Positions 28,380 through 37,165 of a DNA stretch of 64,000 nt are shown here, piece by piece. The position numbers were made by a program, and so were the translations under genes. The notes below the pieces were generated by a model, which saw only the letters and a list, made by a program, of their open reading frames with translations, did not search any database and was not told the origin of the DNA. The number at the start of each line of letters is the position of its first letter. Positions within the stretch are counted from its first letter, which is position 1. Origin of the DNA: Paenibacillus xylanexedens (lineage in GTDB: Bacteria; Bacillota; Bacilli; Paenibacillales; Paenibacillaceae); NCBI RefSeq assembly GCF_007676705.1, contig NZ_VEBF01000001.1:496001-560000 (forward strand). The letters are read 5' to 3'.

Positions 28380-28754
28380 TTATCGCAGGGGCAACCTGCC
28401 TTGACGATAACTTTCCAACAGCTGATCCACAAAGGAATCATTCGCTGTACCCTGTAACAAAGCAGCACCAATTAAACCCATATCATCACTCACATACCCC
28501 GCCAACTCAGGTTCTCTTGTAAATGCTAAGGTTTGTTTGAACGCCTGTTCCCTGCATGCGCGCAGCACCTCTTCTTCAGCCACATTGGAAGCTTGAGCCC
28601 AACGTTCAAAAGATTGCATCCAGTCGTCGGCAAATGCTGTGGCATCCCTTTCATCCAAATAAACTTCCACATCCAACTCTTCAAATGTCTGTTGGGTCAG
28701 AATCCGTCCCTCATTCAGATCAGCCAGCAGCTTCTCCACATCCGTTCTGCTCAT
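28380..28754 (-). CDS. Hypothetical protein, 124 aa
   Basis: A soluble, mostly helical acidic protein (MSRTDVEKLLADLNEGR at the start; DDWMQSFERWAQ and VDQLLESYRQGRLPLR at the end). GGGGAGG just before the ATG supports translation. It follows the histidine phosphatase by 54 bp on the same strand and may be the last gene of the methyltransferase unit. No family recognised. Confidence 0.7.
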   Translation of the reverse strand: MSRTDVEKLLADLNEGRILTQQTFEELDVEVYLDERDATAFADDWMQSFERWAQASNVAEEEVLRACREQAFKQTLAFTREPELAGYVSDDMGLIGAALLQGTANDSFVDQLLESYRQGRLPLR

Positions 28755-28808
28755 TGACCTCCCCTCCAGTTCTCATTCTGGCTAATGCATTTCTCATATA
28801 AAACTTTG

Positions 28809-29387
28809 TCACTCCCACAATCGGGTTACCTGCACCAACTTGTGCGTCCCATCAAACTCCAACTTATAGATATCCGGCATCGTAGTACTCTCCCAGAAAT
28901 CGTAACCGTAGGAAGCATCATAGTGTTGAAAGATAAGCGTCATCACGTCTCCATGTGTTCCGATGACTACCTTCTGACCAGCATGTTTACTCAGAATCTT
29001 CTCGATCACCGCTACTGCCCTTAAGCGAGCCTGTTCACCAGACTCTCCTCCAGGGTATGCATACGTGGGATCTCGGTACAATCGTTGCTTGGCTTCACGA
29101 AAACTCTCATGCTTCACATCCGAACTCGACAACAGACGTTCACGCAGATCTTCATCTGTCACCACAATTCCACCTGACCGATCTGCCAGAATCCGAATCG
29201 TATCCACCGCTCGCCTGTAAGGACTTGAATAGAACCGTTGAATCTGCTCCCCATGGAGCAGATTGGCAACCGTTCCCGCATCTTGATGTCCTTGCTCTGT
29301 TAGCCCACGCTCGCGTTCCTGTCCTTCAACATACCGTGACTCCGCATGTCTAACAAAATACAAAACTGTGCTGGCTTCGCTCATCAT
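28809..29387 (-). CDS. Histidine phosphatase family protein
   Basis: 192 residues, phosphoglycerate mutase-like superfamily. The catalytic motif is YFVRHAESRY near residue 11, with a second Arg in SSPYRRAVDT and the second His in IGTHGDVMTL near 145. Substrates of such small members range from sugar phosphates to nucleotides or cofactors and cannot be chosen here. Its ATGATGA start overlaps the stop of the upstream methyltransferase gene, so translation is coupled. Confidence 0.9.
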   Translation of the reverse strand: MMSEASTVLYFVRHAESRYVEGQERERGLTEQGHQDAGTVANLLHGEQIQRFYSSPYRRAVDTIRILADRSGGIVVTDEDLRERLLSSSDVKHESFREAKQRLYRDPTYAYPGGESGEQARLRAVAVIEKILSKHAGQKVVIGTHGDVMTLIFQHYDASYGYDFWESTTMPDIYKLEFDGTHKLVQVTRLWE

Positions 29388-31576
29388 CTGTCCGCCAACC
29401 CATTCTTCTTCTCAATGACAATCAGGCAGGTACTGTCTGGCAAAGGCGCAGGCTCGCCATCTTCGTTCATGAAGATCATTCGTTCTCCGAGTGCTTCCGT
29501 GTACCCTTCCTGAAGGAAATGTCGGAACGTAATGATCTCGGCTTGCTCGCCCAGCGCTTCTCGAATGCAATGGTCATAGGCCGTCGGTGTAAATATACCG
29601 AACTGTTCCTGAATCTCATGCACATATGCCTCTTCGCCCCACGTATAGGTGTAGAGAAATTCCATCGCATCGTTGATCGGCATCACGACCTCGTTGTCTG
29701 AGATACGCTCATATTCAATCGCTCGCCCCTGAAAATCCTCTGTGTACCGCTCCAGAGAGCGCATCCCATCCGGTTCCAAGAAACGAATCCGGCGTTTCTG
29801 TGTTTCCGGTTCACTCATGATGCCATCCCGAATCAGAATTCTTCCTCCAGGTGACAACACATGGAATGAACTTTTCAGCGCTGCCACAACCGTGTCGGAA
29901 TTAAATCTTCGGCCGTCAAGTTCAATATATGAATACAATTCATGCAAAATGGATGAAAAAATTACTGTATCCACTGTGCCTGGTTGCACATATTGCTCCA
30001 GTTGCAGGGCATCCCCCTTCATGACTTGCCAGCGATGTCCCTCACGCTGCTTCTTGCGTTCCAGCGCTTCAATCACATTGGCTGAGATATCGATACCGAT
30101 CGGCTCCACTTCCGGTTTTTCCTGCTCAATCAGATCGAGTAGAATACCTCCACCCGGACCAATATCAAGTACCCGTTTACCCACGATGTAGTCCAGCAGC
30201 ACTTTTTTGTAATCACCGGAACTGTTCATGTCGGACAAGTACGTCTCTTCGTTGTGGAACCGGTCATAGGCATCCCGGCGCAACCCGAACAGATCGAATA
30301 AAAGCAGCACAGCCTTCTCATACAATGGAGACTTTTCCGCTTCAATACAGAATGCAATCAACTTCTCTGCAGCCGGGGAAAATTCAAAGGTCACGAACAG
30401 GGTATCTGGTAAATCTGTATGGCGCTCAATTCGATGTGTTAGATGGGGGTACACGATCTGCTCTCCTGCAGCTAACTGTTCCCACGAATACTGTTCCAAA
30501 TACTTTTCAATCATTCGTTTTTTGTAAATATTCAGCTTCTTGACGCCTTTATAGTCGTAATACATCGTATTCATCAATGGTTCGAAGCTGATGTGACGAA
30601 CGATAGTGGACTGACCTTCCATGAGTGTAGAATTTATACTCTCACTGTAAAGCGTCAACAGGAACACTTTCACCATCTCCTGCAACGAGAAATCCTGCAT
30701 AGCCGACTCCACATACCACAGCGTACGATGAGCCAGCGGAGCCAGAATTGATTCCACATTCAGTTCCGTTTGAAGTTTGGCATAAGCCGTGTCCATAGCT
30801 TCTCCTTGCTGGATGGATGAACTTCTCAAACGGGATAACCGTTCTTTCACGCTCCAGTCTTCATGATCCGGTCCGGTGATAATCCAGCCTACAATCCGCT
30901 CCACCTCAGTCTGAACCTGTTGCCATAGCGCTGGATCAACGCCTGCAATAATGCACTCATTCAATACCATAAGTAAGGAGTGCAATTCTTCTGTAGACAG
31001 CCATCCTTTACCGATTATGGAGTGAAGCGGTGTATTCTCGGCAAATGGAATTTCCCCGCGTATGTACTGTCCAATTAGTCCATGCGTAGCAATAAGGGTA
31101 CGAATAACCTCATGTCTCGGTGTGGATGAAATCGGTATAGTGTGTTCGCTTATAGAACTGGGTTGACTATTTCTCGTCTCCTTGTTCTTATCGATGTTGT
31201 TATCCAGTTGGCCTGCCGCCACATAGAGGTCATACAACTGAGCGGACCCCACATTGTGCACAAACAGGTTAACGCCTTGCTTTTGCCATGCCCGCCGCTG
31301 CTCCCGTGATCCGGCCTTCGCCGTCTCTGACCACATTAATACTTCCTCCAGAATTTCTCGCACCCAAAAAGAAACCTGAAGCTTATCCAGCACTTGAAGT
31401 GTACGCTCCGTGTAATCCAGCACCGGATTCGTGCCCTCAAGTTCGGCGATGGAATGAATGCGTTCGAGGTTAATATGGGGTTTCTCCGCTGCTGCCAGCA
31501 GTTGCAGCCAATGCTGCTGGGCTTCCGGCGTGTTGCCTGACTTGTAAGATTGTATGGCCTTTAATGAATGCAGCAT
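29384..31576 (-). CDS. Large class I SAM-dependent methyltransferase
   Basis: 730 residues. The C-terminal part (about 475-660) is a Rossmann methyltransferase: GKRVLDIGPGGGILLDL is motif I, IGIDISANV the acidic loop, and HVLSPGGRILIRDG a later motif. The first 450 residues are mostly helical, carry no motif I recognise, and may be a substrate-recruiting region. Start ATG follows GAGAGGGG. The stop overlaps the histidine phosphatase start, so the two products may act together. The methyl acceptor is unknown; the protein is much longer than typical small-molecule methyltransferases. Confidence 0.85.
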   Translation of the reverse strand: MLHSLKAIQSYKSGNTPEAQQHWLQLLAAAEKPHINLERIHSIAELEGTNPVLDYTERTLQVLDKLQVSFWVREILEEVLMWSETAKAGSREQRRAWQKQGVNLFVHNVGSAQLYDLYVAAGQLDNNIDKNKETRNSQPSSISEHTIPISSTPRHEVIRTLIATHGLIGQYIRGEIPFAENTPLHSIIGKGWLSTEELHSLLMVLNECIIAGVDPALWQQVQTEVERIVGWIITGPDHEDWSVKERLSRLRSSSIQQGEAMDTAYAKLQTELNVESILAPLAHRTLWYVESAMQDFSLQEMVKVFLLTLYSESINSTLMEGQSTIVRHISFEPLMNTMYYDYKGVKKLNIYKKRMIEKYLEQYSWEQLAAGEQIVYPHLTHRIERHTDLPDTLFVTFEFSPAAEKLIAFCIEAEKSPLYEKAVLLLFDLFGLRRDAYDRFHNEETYLSDMNSSGDYKKVLLDYIVGKRVLDIGPGGGILLDLIEQEKPEVEPIGIDISANVIEALERKKQREGHRWQVMKGDALQLEQYVQPGTVDTVIFSSILHELYSYIELDGRRFNSDTVVAALKSSFHVLSPGGRILIRDGIMSEPETQKRRIRFLEPDGMRSLERYTEDFQGRAIEYERISDNEVVMPINDAMEFLYTYTWGEEAYVHEIQEQFGIFTPTAYDHCIREALGEQAEIITFRHFLQEGYTEALGERMIFMNEDGEPAPLPDSTCLIVIEKKNGLADR

Positions 31577-31686
31577 GAATTTGTCCCCTCTCTTTCTCTA
31601 CCCTTTTATATAAATGATTAGATTCGTCTGTAGAAGTTGAACTACTCATTAACATGTGTCAGTCTAAATCATCTTTAATTTAACTT

Positions 31687-32499
31687 TTATAAAAGACGAA
31701 GTCGTTCCTGAACAAACTTGAGCAACTGCCCCGCCTCTTGATCAGGTAGATTTTCATCAAGACGCGCAGCAGCAACTGGCAGCATCCAGGATTCAATCGC
31801 TTCACGGGAAATCCCGGAAAGATGTATGTAGTGATGGATATAATGTTCGAGAATTAACTCACGAGCCTTTTCAAAACCGGTGCGAATAGCAGGCGGAGTA
31901 TCTTCCGACATTGTACCGCTCATTAATATTACCCAGCTTCGAGCCACATCACCCGCAGGATCCCCAGACATTCCAGTCATCCAATCGATAACCCAGTATT
32001 GCTCGCCCGCCTCACTCAGCATCACGTTATCGGGGTGAAAATCGCCATGACAGATCTGCTGCCGATCAGGCAATGTTGTTAAGTAGGAAAGTATTCGTGC
32101 TTTATCATTCTCCGACAATAATTGGACATTGCGGATCGCTCCCGATAAAATCTGCTTCTGAGAGGGAAGTGTTGCTTCATCATCCCGCTCGCAATGAAGT
32201 TTGTAGTGGCAGTCAGCCATTTTGAATGAGAGCTGCTCGACTACTTCTAATTTCTGAATCATAAGTGACAACAGCGTGGTACCCTCAATTCGTTCAAAAA
32301 CGATACCTGCTTGCGATGTAGTATGTTCTATCAAGGATACTGCCCGCGGGACGGGTAGTCCTTTTTTGTATGCCAGCTCACTTATTCTAAATTCATTTTG
32401 AACCGCTTCGTGAGGAAAATCAATTCTGTATAATTTCATAATGAGGTCGTTCGAATACGCATAGATTTCCGCAGTTCTTCCTTGACCGATTTGCTCCAT
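31687..32499 (-). CDS. APH-type phosphotransferase (aminoglycoside kinase-like)
   Basis: 270 residues with the protein-kinase-like APH fold: IGQGRTAEIYAYSNDLIMKLYR gives the nucleotide loop and Lys, ICHGDFHPDNVML is the catalytic loop with Asp, and VIDWMTGMSGDPAGDVAR the metal-binding motif. Most chromosomal members phosphorylate small alcohols or sugars rather than conferring resistance. GGAGGCAGGT precedes the ATG. It lies 42 bp after the GNAT gene in an AraC-ridA-GNAT-APH run. Confidence 0.88.
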   Translation of the reverse strand: MEQIGQGRTAEIYAYSNDLIMKLYRIDFPHEAVQNEFRISELAYKKGLPVPRAVSLIEHTTSQAGIVFERIEGTTLLSLMIQKLEVVEQLSFKMADCHYKLHCERDDEATLPSQKQILSGAIRNVQLLSENDKARILSYLTTLPDRQQICHGDFHPDNVMLSEAGEQYWVIDWMTGMSGDPAGDVARSWVILMSGTMSEDTPPAIRTGFEKARELILEHYIHHYIHLSGISREAIESWMLPVAAARLDENLPDQEAGQLLKFVQERLRLL

Positions 32500-32541
32500 A
32501 CCTGCCTCCGATCGTCATCTTATCCAAAAGTAGTTAACCCA

Positions 32542-33132
32542 CTACTCAAACTCACTTCCCCTGACTTTAGAGAAAACCATACAATCGACCAGCGTGCCTG
32601 TACTGTCCCGCCGCATCTTACGTAGTATACCTTCTAGCGTATAACCCGCTCGTTTAGCTACGTTGGCACTCCGCACATTACGGGCATCACAGCGGATCTC
32701 CAGCCGATTGGCCTCCAGATGAGTAATGGCGAATTGCTCTATCCCTTTCACCGCTTCCGTCATTAAACCCTCGCCAGCTCGCGATGTTCGAATCCAGTAA
32801 CCGATCTCGAAACAGCGTGCATTCCAGTCGATCCGATGTAACCCGCTGCTGCCTACCAATTCATCCGTATGTCTGTCACGCAAATGTAGCATCAGGTCGG
32901 TACGTTCCAGGTATTGCAGTCTTGCTTGGCGAACAGTCACTTCAGACTCTTCCAATGAAGGGATCTTCTCGGCAAAAGGCAACCACAACCGCAGCTGCTT
33001 CGCACTCTCACGGACCGCTTCATTAACGGCCGCGCCGTCCCCCCACTGCGGTGCTCGAATCGTGAGGCGTTCCGTGTGGAAGCTCTCGGGAATCGTTAGC
33101 ATTATGGGATTAAATGAAGATGAATCAGTCAT
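32542..33132 (-). CDS. GNAT family N-acetyltransferase (RimJ/RimL-like)
   Basis: 196 residues: ERLTIRAPQWGDGAAV at the N-terminus, then ELVGSSGLHRIDW and EIGYWIRTSRAGEGLMTEAV (the acetyl-CoA loop), ending NVRSANVAKRAGYTLEGILR. This is the ribosomal-protein-Ser acetyltransferase-like branch; targets vary. The start is 8 bp after the ridA stop, with GGAGGAG about 13 bases ahead of the ATG inside the ridA end, so coupling is likely. Confidence 0.88.
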   Translation of the reverse strand: MTDSSSFNPIMLTIPESFHTERLTIRAPQWGDGAAVNEAVRESAKQLRLWLPFAEKIPSLEESEVTVRQARLQYLERTDLMLHLRDRHTDELVGSSGLHRIDWNARCFEIGYWIRTSRAGEGLMTEAVKGIEQFAITHLEANRLEIRCDARNVRSANVAKRAGYTLEGILRKMRRDSTGTLVDCMVFSKVRGSEFE

Positions 33133-33140
33133 ATATACAT

Positions 33141-33587
33141 CTACTCCTCCACCTGAAATATGGAATCAATGATCAACGGCAGATTATCCCTCACAGATAC
33201 GGCTCCGAATACCGAACGGGCGTGTATACCCTGATCCCCGAATACCTCCATCATCAGATCCGAGAATCCGTTCAGTACTTTATGATGCTCCTGATATGAA
33301 GCCGATGCATTGATGAAGCCCTGCATTTTAACCACTCTCTTCACCCGATCCAGCGAACCCAGCACATCTCGAACGACAGCGAGCACCTCCAGTCCGGCGT
33401 TACGGGCAAATTCATATCCCTGTTCTGTTGTGAAATCTGCTCCAACTTTGCCGCGTTCGGAGGTATCAGGTCCTTTCCCGGATACATACATGATTCCATT
33501 AACAATAACGGCATTGGCATATTTCGCTGCGGGGGCGCTTGGCTCCGGCAAAATGATCCCCAGTTCATTCAATCTCGCTTCTATCAT
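33141..33587 (-). CDS. RidA family protein
   Basis: 148 residues of the YjgF/YER057c/UK114 fold: NAVIVNGIMYVSGKGP, TEQGYEFARNAGLEVLAVV, LDRVKRVVKMQGFINA and HARSVFGAVSVRDNLPL. Canonical RidA deaminates reactive enamines; the longer members with an N-terminal extension such as this one are of varied function. AGGAGG precedes the ATG. It begins 14 bp after the AraC stop and heads toward the GNAT gene. Confidence 0.88.
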   Translation of the reverse strand: MIEARLNELGIILPEPSAPAAKYANAVIVNGIMYVSGKGPDTSERGKVGADFTTEQGYEFARNAGLEVLAVVRDVLGSLDRVKRVVKMQGFINASASYQEHHKVLNGFSDLMMEVFGDQGIHARSVFGAVSVRDNLPLIIDSIFQVEE

Positions 33588-33601
33588 CGTTTGTTCTCCT
33601 C

Positions 33602-34486
33602 CTATTTTATGGTTCTCATTGAACCGGTTTCCCTGTACTCCTGCCTGTAGGCTCTCGGTGATGCCTGAACAGTACGCTTGAACATCTTGCCAAAATGAGA
33701 GAAGTTACTGAATCCGGCAAGCCAGGCGATGCTCGTAATGGACTCCTCACTTTCCCGGAGTAAACGCTGTGCTTCCTTTACCCGTAACAGATTCAGATAG
33801 TCACTGAAGGTAAACCCCGTCGTTTGTTTGAACAATCGACTCAGATAATGCGGACTAATGCGAAATGCGTCCGCCACCTCCGGTAATGTCAGTGGTTTCT
33901 GATAGTTTTCATTCAGGTAACGCACGACTGCCTGTGTCTTGGGATGAAGAACCGGCTCACGATCATCGGAGTATAACCGGCCCAGATGTTGATTACGATA
34001 GGCATGCAGCAACAATTCAATAGCTCGGTGACGCAGTAACAGATTGCTTCCAGGTTGGGGATGCAGCATTTCATCAACCATTTCGCTAACCATCCGTTCC
34101 AGAACCTCAGTGACTTGAGAAGGAAACCTTACAATTGGAATCTCCCAGCAAAAGGGTTCCTTCAAGCCTTCAACTATCTCTGTTGAAATAGCCATGGCTG
34201 CAAAAAGTTCAGGATTCATATAGAGTACCATCCGCTCATGGTCGGGCATGCCGCTCTCCAATGTCTTGTGAACCGTATTCCGGTCTACAAACACCAGATC
34301 GCCAGCCTTTACCCGATAGGTTCGGTCCTTGATGAAATAAATACGCTCACCAGACAACAGGTAATATAACTCATAATGATCATGCAGATGGTCATCCGTC
34401 ATCGAGAAATATCCGATACGTCGATCATATTCGATGTGCAGTAGGTCTGTGGGATCATGAAAATCCGCACGAAAAGGTTCAGTCAT
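33602..34486 (-). CDS. AraC family transcriptional regulator
   Basis: 294 residues: an N-terminal cupin sensor (DHLHDHYELYYLLSGERIYFI, AGDLVFVDRNTVHKT) and C-terminal double HTH (PLTLPEVADAFRISPHYLSRLF, ITSIAWLAGFSNFSHFGKMF). Start 34486 has GAGGGAGAC directly upstream; the ATG at 34507 would place that site inside the gene. It is divergent from the Gfo/Idh/MocA gene and likely controls it as well as its own operon. A sugar or glycoside signal is plausible. Confidence 0.9.
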   Translation of the reverse strand: MTEPFRADFHDPTDLLHIEYDRRIGYFSMTDDHLHDHYELYYLLSGERIYFIKDRTYRVKAGDLVFVDRNTVHKTLESGMPDHERMVLYMNPELFAAMAISTEIVEGLKEPFCWEIPIVRFPSQVTEVLERMVSEMVDEMLHPQPGSNLLLRHRAIELLLHAYRNQHLGRLYSDDREPVLHPKTQAVVRYLNENYQKPLTLPEVADAFRISPHYLSRLFKQTTGFTFSDYLNLLRVKEAQRLLRESEESITSIAWLAGFSNFSHFGKMFKRTVQASPRAYRQEYRETGSMRTIK

Positions 34487-34522
34487 GTCTCCCTCTCTCC
34501 TTTCCATAAATTATAGCAAAAT

Positions 34523-34559
34523 ATGCGGCATTTGAAAGCGGTTACGCATAAAATGCGGC
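34523..34559. promoter_or_regulatory. Direct repeats, candidate AraC operator
   Basis: ATGCGGC occurs at 34523-34529 and 34553-34559, 30 bp apart (about three helical turns), each followed by a GAAAG-containing stretch. AraC proteins often bind such direct repeats in divergent promoter regions. Confidence 0.4.
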
Positions 34560-34613
34560 GAAAGAAGTACTCCCTTGTTATAGTCTAAAGCTATATTCAA
34601 GGAGGCGATAGAC

Positions 34614-35903
34614 ATGAGTAACAAGAAACGTTATGTATTAGTTGGGACCGGTGGCCGTGCTGAATTTTTTTATGGTGCTTTGACACGGGATTTTAGGGAT
34701 ACATCCGAGCTTGTCGGCTTTTGTGATATAAATCAAGTCCGTATGAATTACGCGAATCAACTGTTGAAGGAAAAGTACAACTATCCAGAGGTACCTACTT
34801 ATCCTGCAGATCAATTTGATCAGATGATTGAGAACGAGAAGCCTGACTATGTCATCGTAACGAGCGTTGACCGTACCCATCACAAGTATATCATCCGTTC
34901 GATGGAACTTGGTTGTGACGTTGTCACCGAGAAACCGATGACCATCGATGAGGAGAAATGTCAGGACATCCTGGATGCCGTCAAGCGGACCGGACAGAAC
35001 GTAAGAGTTACCTTTAACTACCGTTACGCGCCGCACCACACTAAAATTCGGGAACTTATTCTGAATGATACCATCGGGAAAGTCACTTCCGTTCACTTTG
35101 AATGGCTGCTGAATACCCGCCACGGGGCAGATTATTTCCGCCGTTGGCATCGGGACAAGCGTAATAGCGGCGGACTGCTCGTGCACAAATCCACCCATCA
35201 CTTCGACTTGGTGAATTTCTGGATTGGTTCACAGCCGGATACCGTGTTCGCATTCGGAGATCTCATGTATTATGGCAGAGAAAATGCTGAGGAACGCGGT
35301 GTAACACAATTCTACAATCGGGCAACCGGCAACCCGCTCGCGAAGGAAGATCCTTTTGCACTGCATTTGGATTCGGATGCTCATCTGAAGTCCATGTATC
35401 TGGATGCCGAGTCGGAAGATGGTTATCAGCGCGATCAGAGCGTATTTGGGGATGGCATTAACATTGAGGACACGATGGGGGTTCTTGTGAAGTATCGGAA
35501 CAAAGCCATTTTGACATACTCCCTCGTTGCCTACCAGCCATGGGAAGGTTACCGAATTGCCATTAATGGCACCAAAGGTCGGATTGAGATGAATATCGTG
35601 GAACAATCCTATGTCAATTCATTGGGTGACAAAAGTAAGGAAGGTGCATTGATCGGCAAAACGTTGCGGGTTCTCCCGATGTTCGATGCGCCATATGAGG
35701 TTGAAGTGGAAGAGAAAGCAGGTGGACATGGCGGAGGTGACCCGGTTCTTCTGAATGATCTGTTTGGAGAGCCTGTAGAAGATCCGTTCCATCGTGCAGC
35801 TAACCACGTGGACGGTGCCAGATCCATTCTGACCGGTATTGCGGCCAATCGCGCCATTGCCACAGGTTTGCCTGTCCATGTCAATACCCTGGTTCGCTTC
35901 TAG
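34614..35903 (+). CDS. Gfo/Idh/MocA family oxidoreductase
   Basis: 429 residues. An N-terminal Rossmann domain (VLVGTGGRAEFFYGAL, with DVVTEKPMTIDEEKC holding the conserved EKP) is followed by the alpha/beta substrate domain (RVTFNYRYAPHHTKI, KSTHHFDLVNFWIG). NAD(P)-dependent action on a sugar, inositol or glycoside-like substrate is expected. AAGGAGG precedes the ATG. It is the only gene of its unit and ends in a strong terminator. Confidence 0.9.
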   Translation: MSNKKRYVLVGTGGRAEFFYGALTRDFRDTSELVGFCDINQVRMNYANQLLKEKYNYPEVPTYPADQFDQMIENEKPDYVIVTSVDRTHHKYIIRSMELGCDVVTEKPMTIDEEKCQDILDAVKRTGQNVRVTFNYRYAPHHTKIRELILNDTIGKVTSVHFEWLLNTRHGADYFRRWHRDKRNSGGLLVHKSTHHFDLVNFWIGSQPDTVFAFGDLMYYGRENAEERGVTQFYNRATGNPLAKEDPFALHLDSDAHLKSMYLDAESEDGYQRDQSVFGDGINIEDTMGVLVKYRNKAILTYSLVAYQPWEGYRIAINGTKGRIEMNIVEQSYVNSLGDKSKEGALIGKTLRVLPMFDAPYEVEVEEKAGGHGGGDPVLLNDLFGEPVEDPFHRAANHVDGARSILTGIAANRAIATGLPVHVNTLVRF

Positions 35904-35931
35904 GTCTCACACGTCGTTACCATATACGCCA

Positions 35932-35976
35932 AAAAGCGCAAGTTGCGAAGGCTTACTGCCCTGCACTTGCGCTTTT
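35932..35976 (+). terminator. Terminator of the oxidoreductase gene
   Basis: AAAAGCGCAAGT pairs perfectly with ACTTGCGCTTTT (12 bp). Confidence 0.85.
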
Positions 35977-36073
35977 ACATCTCAATATATTCTTTTGCTG
36001 GTATAAGTAAGATCATGGCCAATTGGATTGGAGAAGAACCCTCTCTCTGGTTACAGAGGAAATGTCTTTCCTT

Positions 36074-36418
36074 TTATACCTTCCGTTTCCACGCAGGATG
36101 ACGATAAAATTCAATGGTATCAATATAATTTACTGTGAACTGCTGCTCCACATCCGACAGGTTCAACAGCTTGCGGTCGATTTGCTTCATCCCCATGACC
36201 ACATCGTGCCTTAGCAGATCCATCGCTATTTTGCCTACAAACCCACCTTCCATCTCCTTGTGCTTGGCACGAAACTCTTCATTGTAGATCAGGTCAGGTG
36301 TGAATGCCGCTTCGACGAATGCATTAACGAGCGTAAGCTCATTGCCCTCGATCTGCACCGCCATATAATAATTGCCACGCTCATCCTGAATGAGGTCTTT
36401 ATACATTTCTACGATCAT
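36074..36418 (-). CDS. Hypothetical protein, 114 aa
   Basis: A small soluble acidic protein beginning MIVEMYKDLIQDERGNYYM and ending DTIEFYRHPAWKRKV. The ATG at 36418 is chosen because GGGGAGTGA lies 6-8 bases upstream; a longer frame to 36469 has no such site. No family recognised; monocistronic. Confidence 0.65.
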   Translation of the reverse strand: MIVEMYKDLIQDERGNYYMAVQIEGNELTLVNAFVEAAFTPDLIYNEEFRAKHKEMEGGFVGKIAMDLLRHDVVMGMKQIDRKLLNLSDVEQQFTVNYIDTIEFYRHPAWKRKV

Positions 36419-36542
36419 TTGGATCACTCCCCTATTATCAAATAAAACCCTGTTAGCCGTAACGAACATGGGCTATCAAACGTACACCTTCCGACCCCGT
36501 TCCTTCATATACTAGGTACAAATGGCGAACGGAGGAATACTT

Positions 36543-36965
36543 ATGAGCTGGCAGCATCTCCATACTGGAAAAACACTTCAGCAGCGTCTGGCAGAACTCC
36601 AGGGGCATCTTGCAGAACTGAATACTCCACTCTCCGGGTTGGAACCGGGACGCATTCGTCGTGTCTATTCAAGGCAGTTTATCAAAGTAAACCGTCAATT
36701 ATTCATCCCTCTCAGTCTGAATTCCATTCGGGTGTTCGATATTCCTCGAACACGGCGAGGCACCCGAGTGGGAATCCGCACGACGTTCCCTTCCTGGAAT
36801 GCATTTAACAATATCAGACTTGTGGGCGTGGGACTGGATTATCTTGAACTTCAGGGAAAAGGCAGAGTCCCTTCCCGTATTCTATTTCCTCTCTCCAGCG
36901 TCGAGTCGATCTATCGGCCAACCGTCCGAAGAAAGAGCCTGAAACGTCCGTGTACCCGGAAGTAA
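36543..36965 (+). CDS. Hypothetical protein, 140 aa, basic C-terminus
   Basis: Starts MSWQHLHTGKTLQQRLAE with CGGAGGA about 7 bases ahead of the ATG. The centre is beta-rich (IRLVGVGLDYLELQGKG) and the tail is basic (RRKSLKRPCTRK). Spaced Leu/Glu residues in the first 30 positions suggest a short amphipathic helix. Function unknown. The terminator at 37085 is probably shared with the convergent P450 gene. Confidence 0.65.
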   Translation: MSWQHLHTGKTLQQRLAELQGHLAELNTPLSGLEPGRIRRVYSRQFIKVNRQLFIPLSLNSIRVFDIPRTRRGTRVGIRTTFPSWNAFNNIRLVGVGLDYLELQGKGRVPSRILFPLSSVESIYRPTVRRKSLKRPCTRK

Positions 36966-37084
36966 AGCTGATTCATAATAACAAGCGTTGCACGGGTTCC
37001 CCAATGTCTGCCTACGGGTGCTCCCCTCCAATTTATAATTATAACTCATACTCCCACTCATCTGCTGAAGAATCAGTTTATGTC

Positions 37085-37126
37085 AAAAAGCGGTGAGAAC
37101 AGAACTGCTTCTGTGTCTCACCGCTT
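37085..37126. terminator. Bidirectional terminator
   Basis: AAGCGGTGAGA pairs perfectly with TCTCACCGCTT, with an inner ACAGA/TCTGT pairing. It lies between the convergent hypothetical gene and the P450 gene. Confidence 0.8.
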
Positions 37127-37165
37127 AGTCAGTTAGGGATCACTATGATCCTTCACTTGTTTACA

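Noticed and set aside
29384..31576. Methyltransferase-phosphatase pair as a defence or natural-product island
   Set aside because: No nuclease, synthetase or carrier-protein genes nearby; only a coupled pair can be supported.
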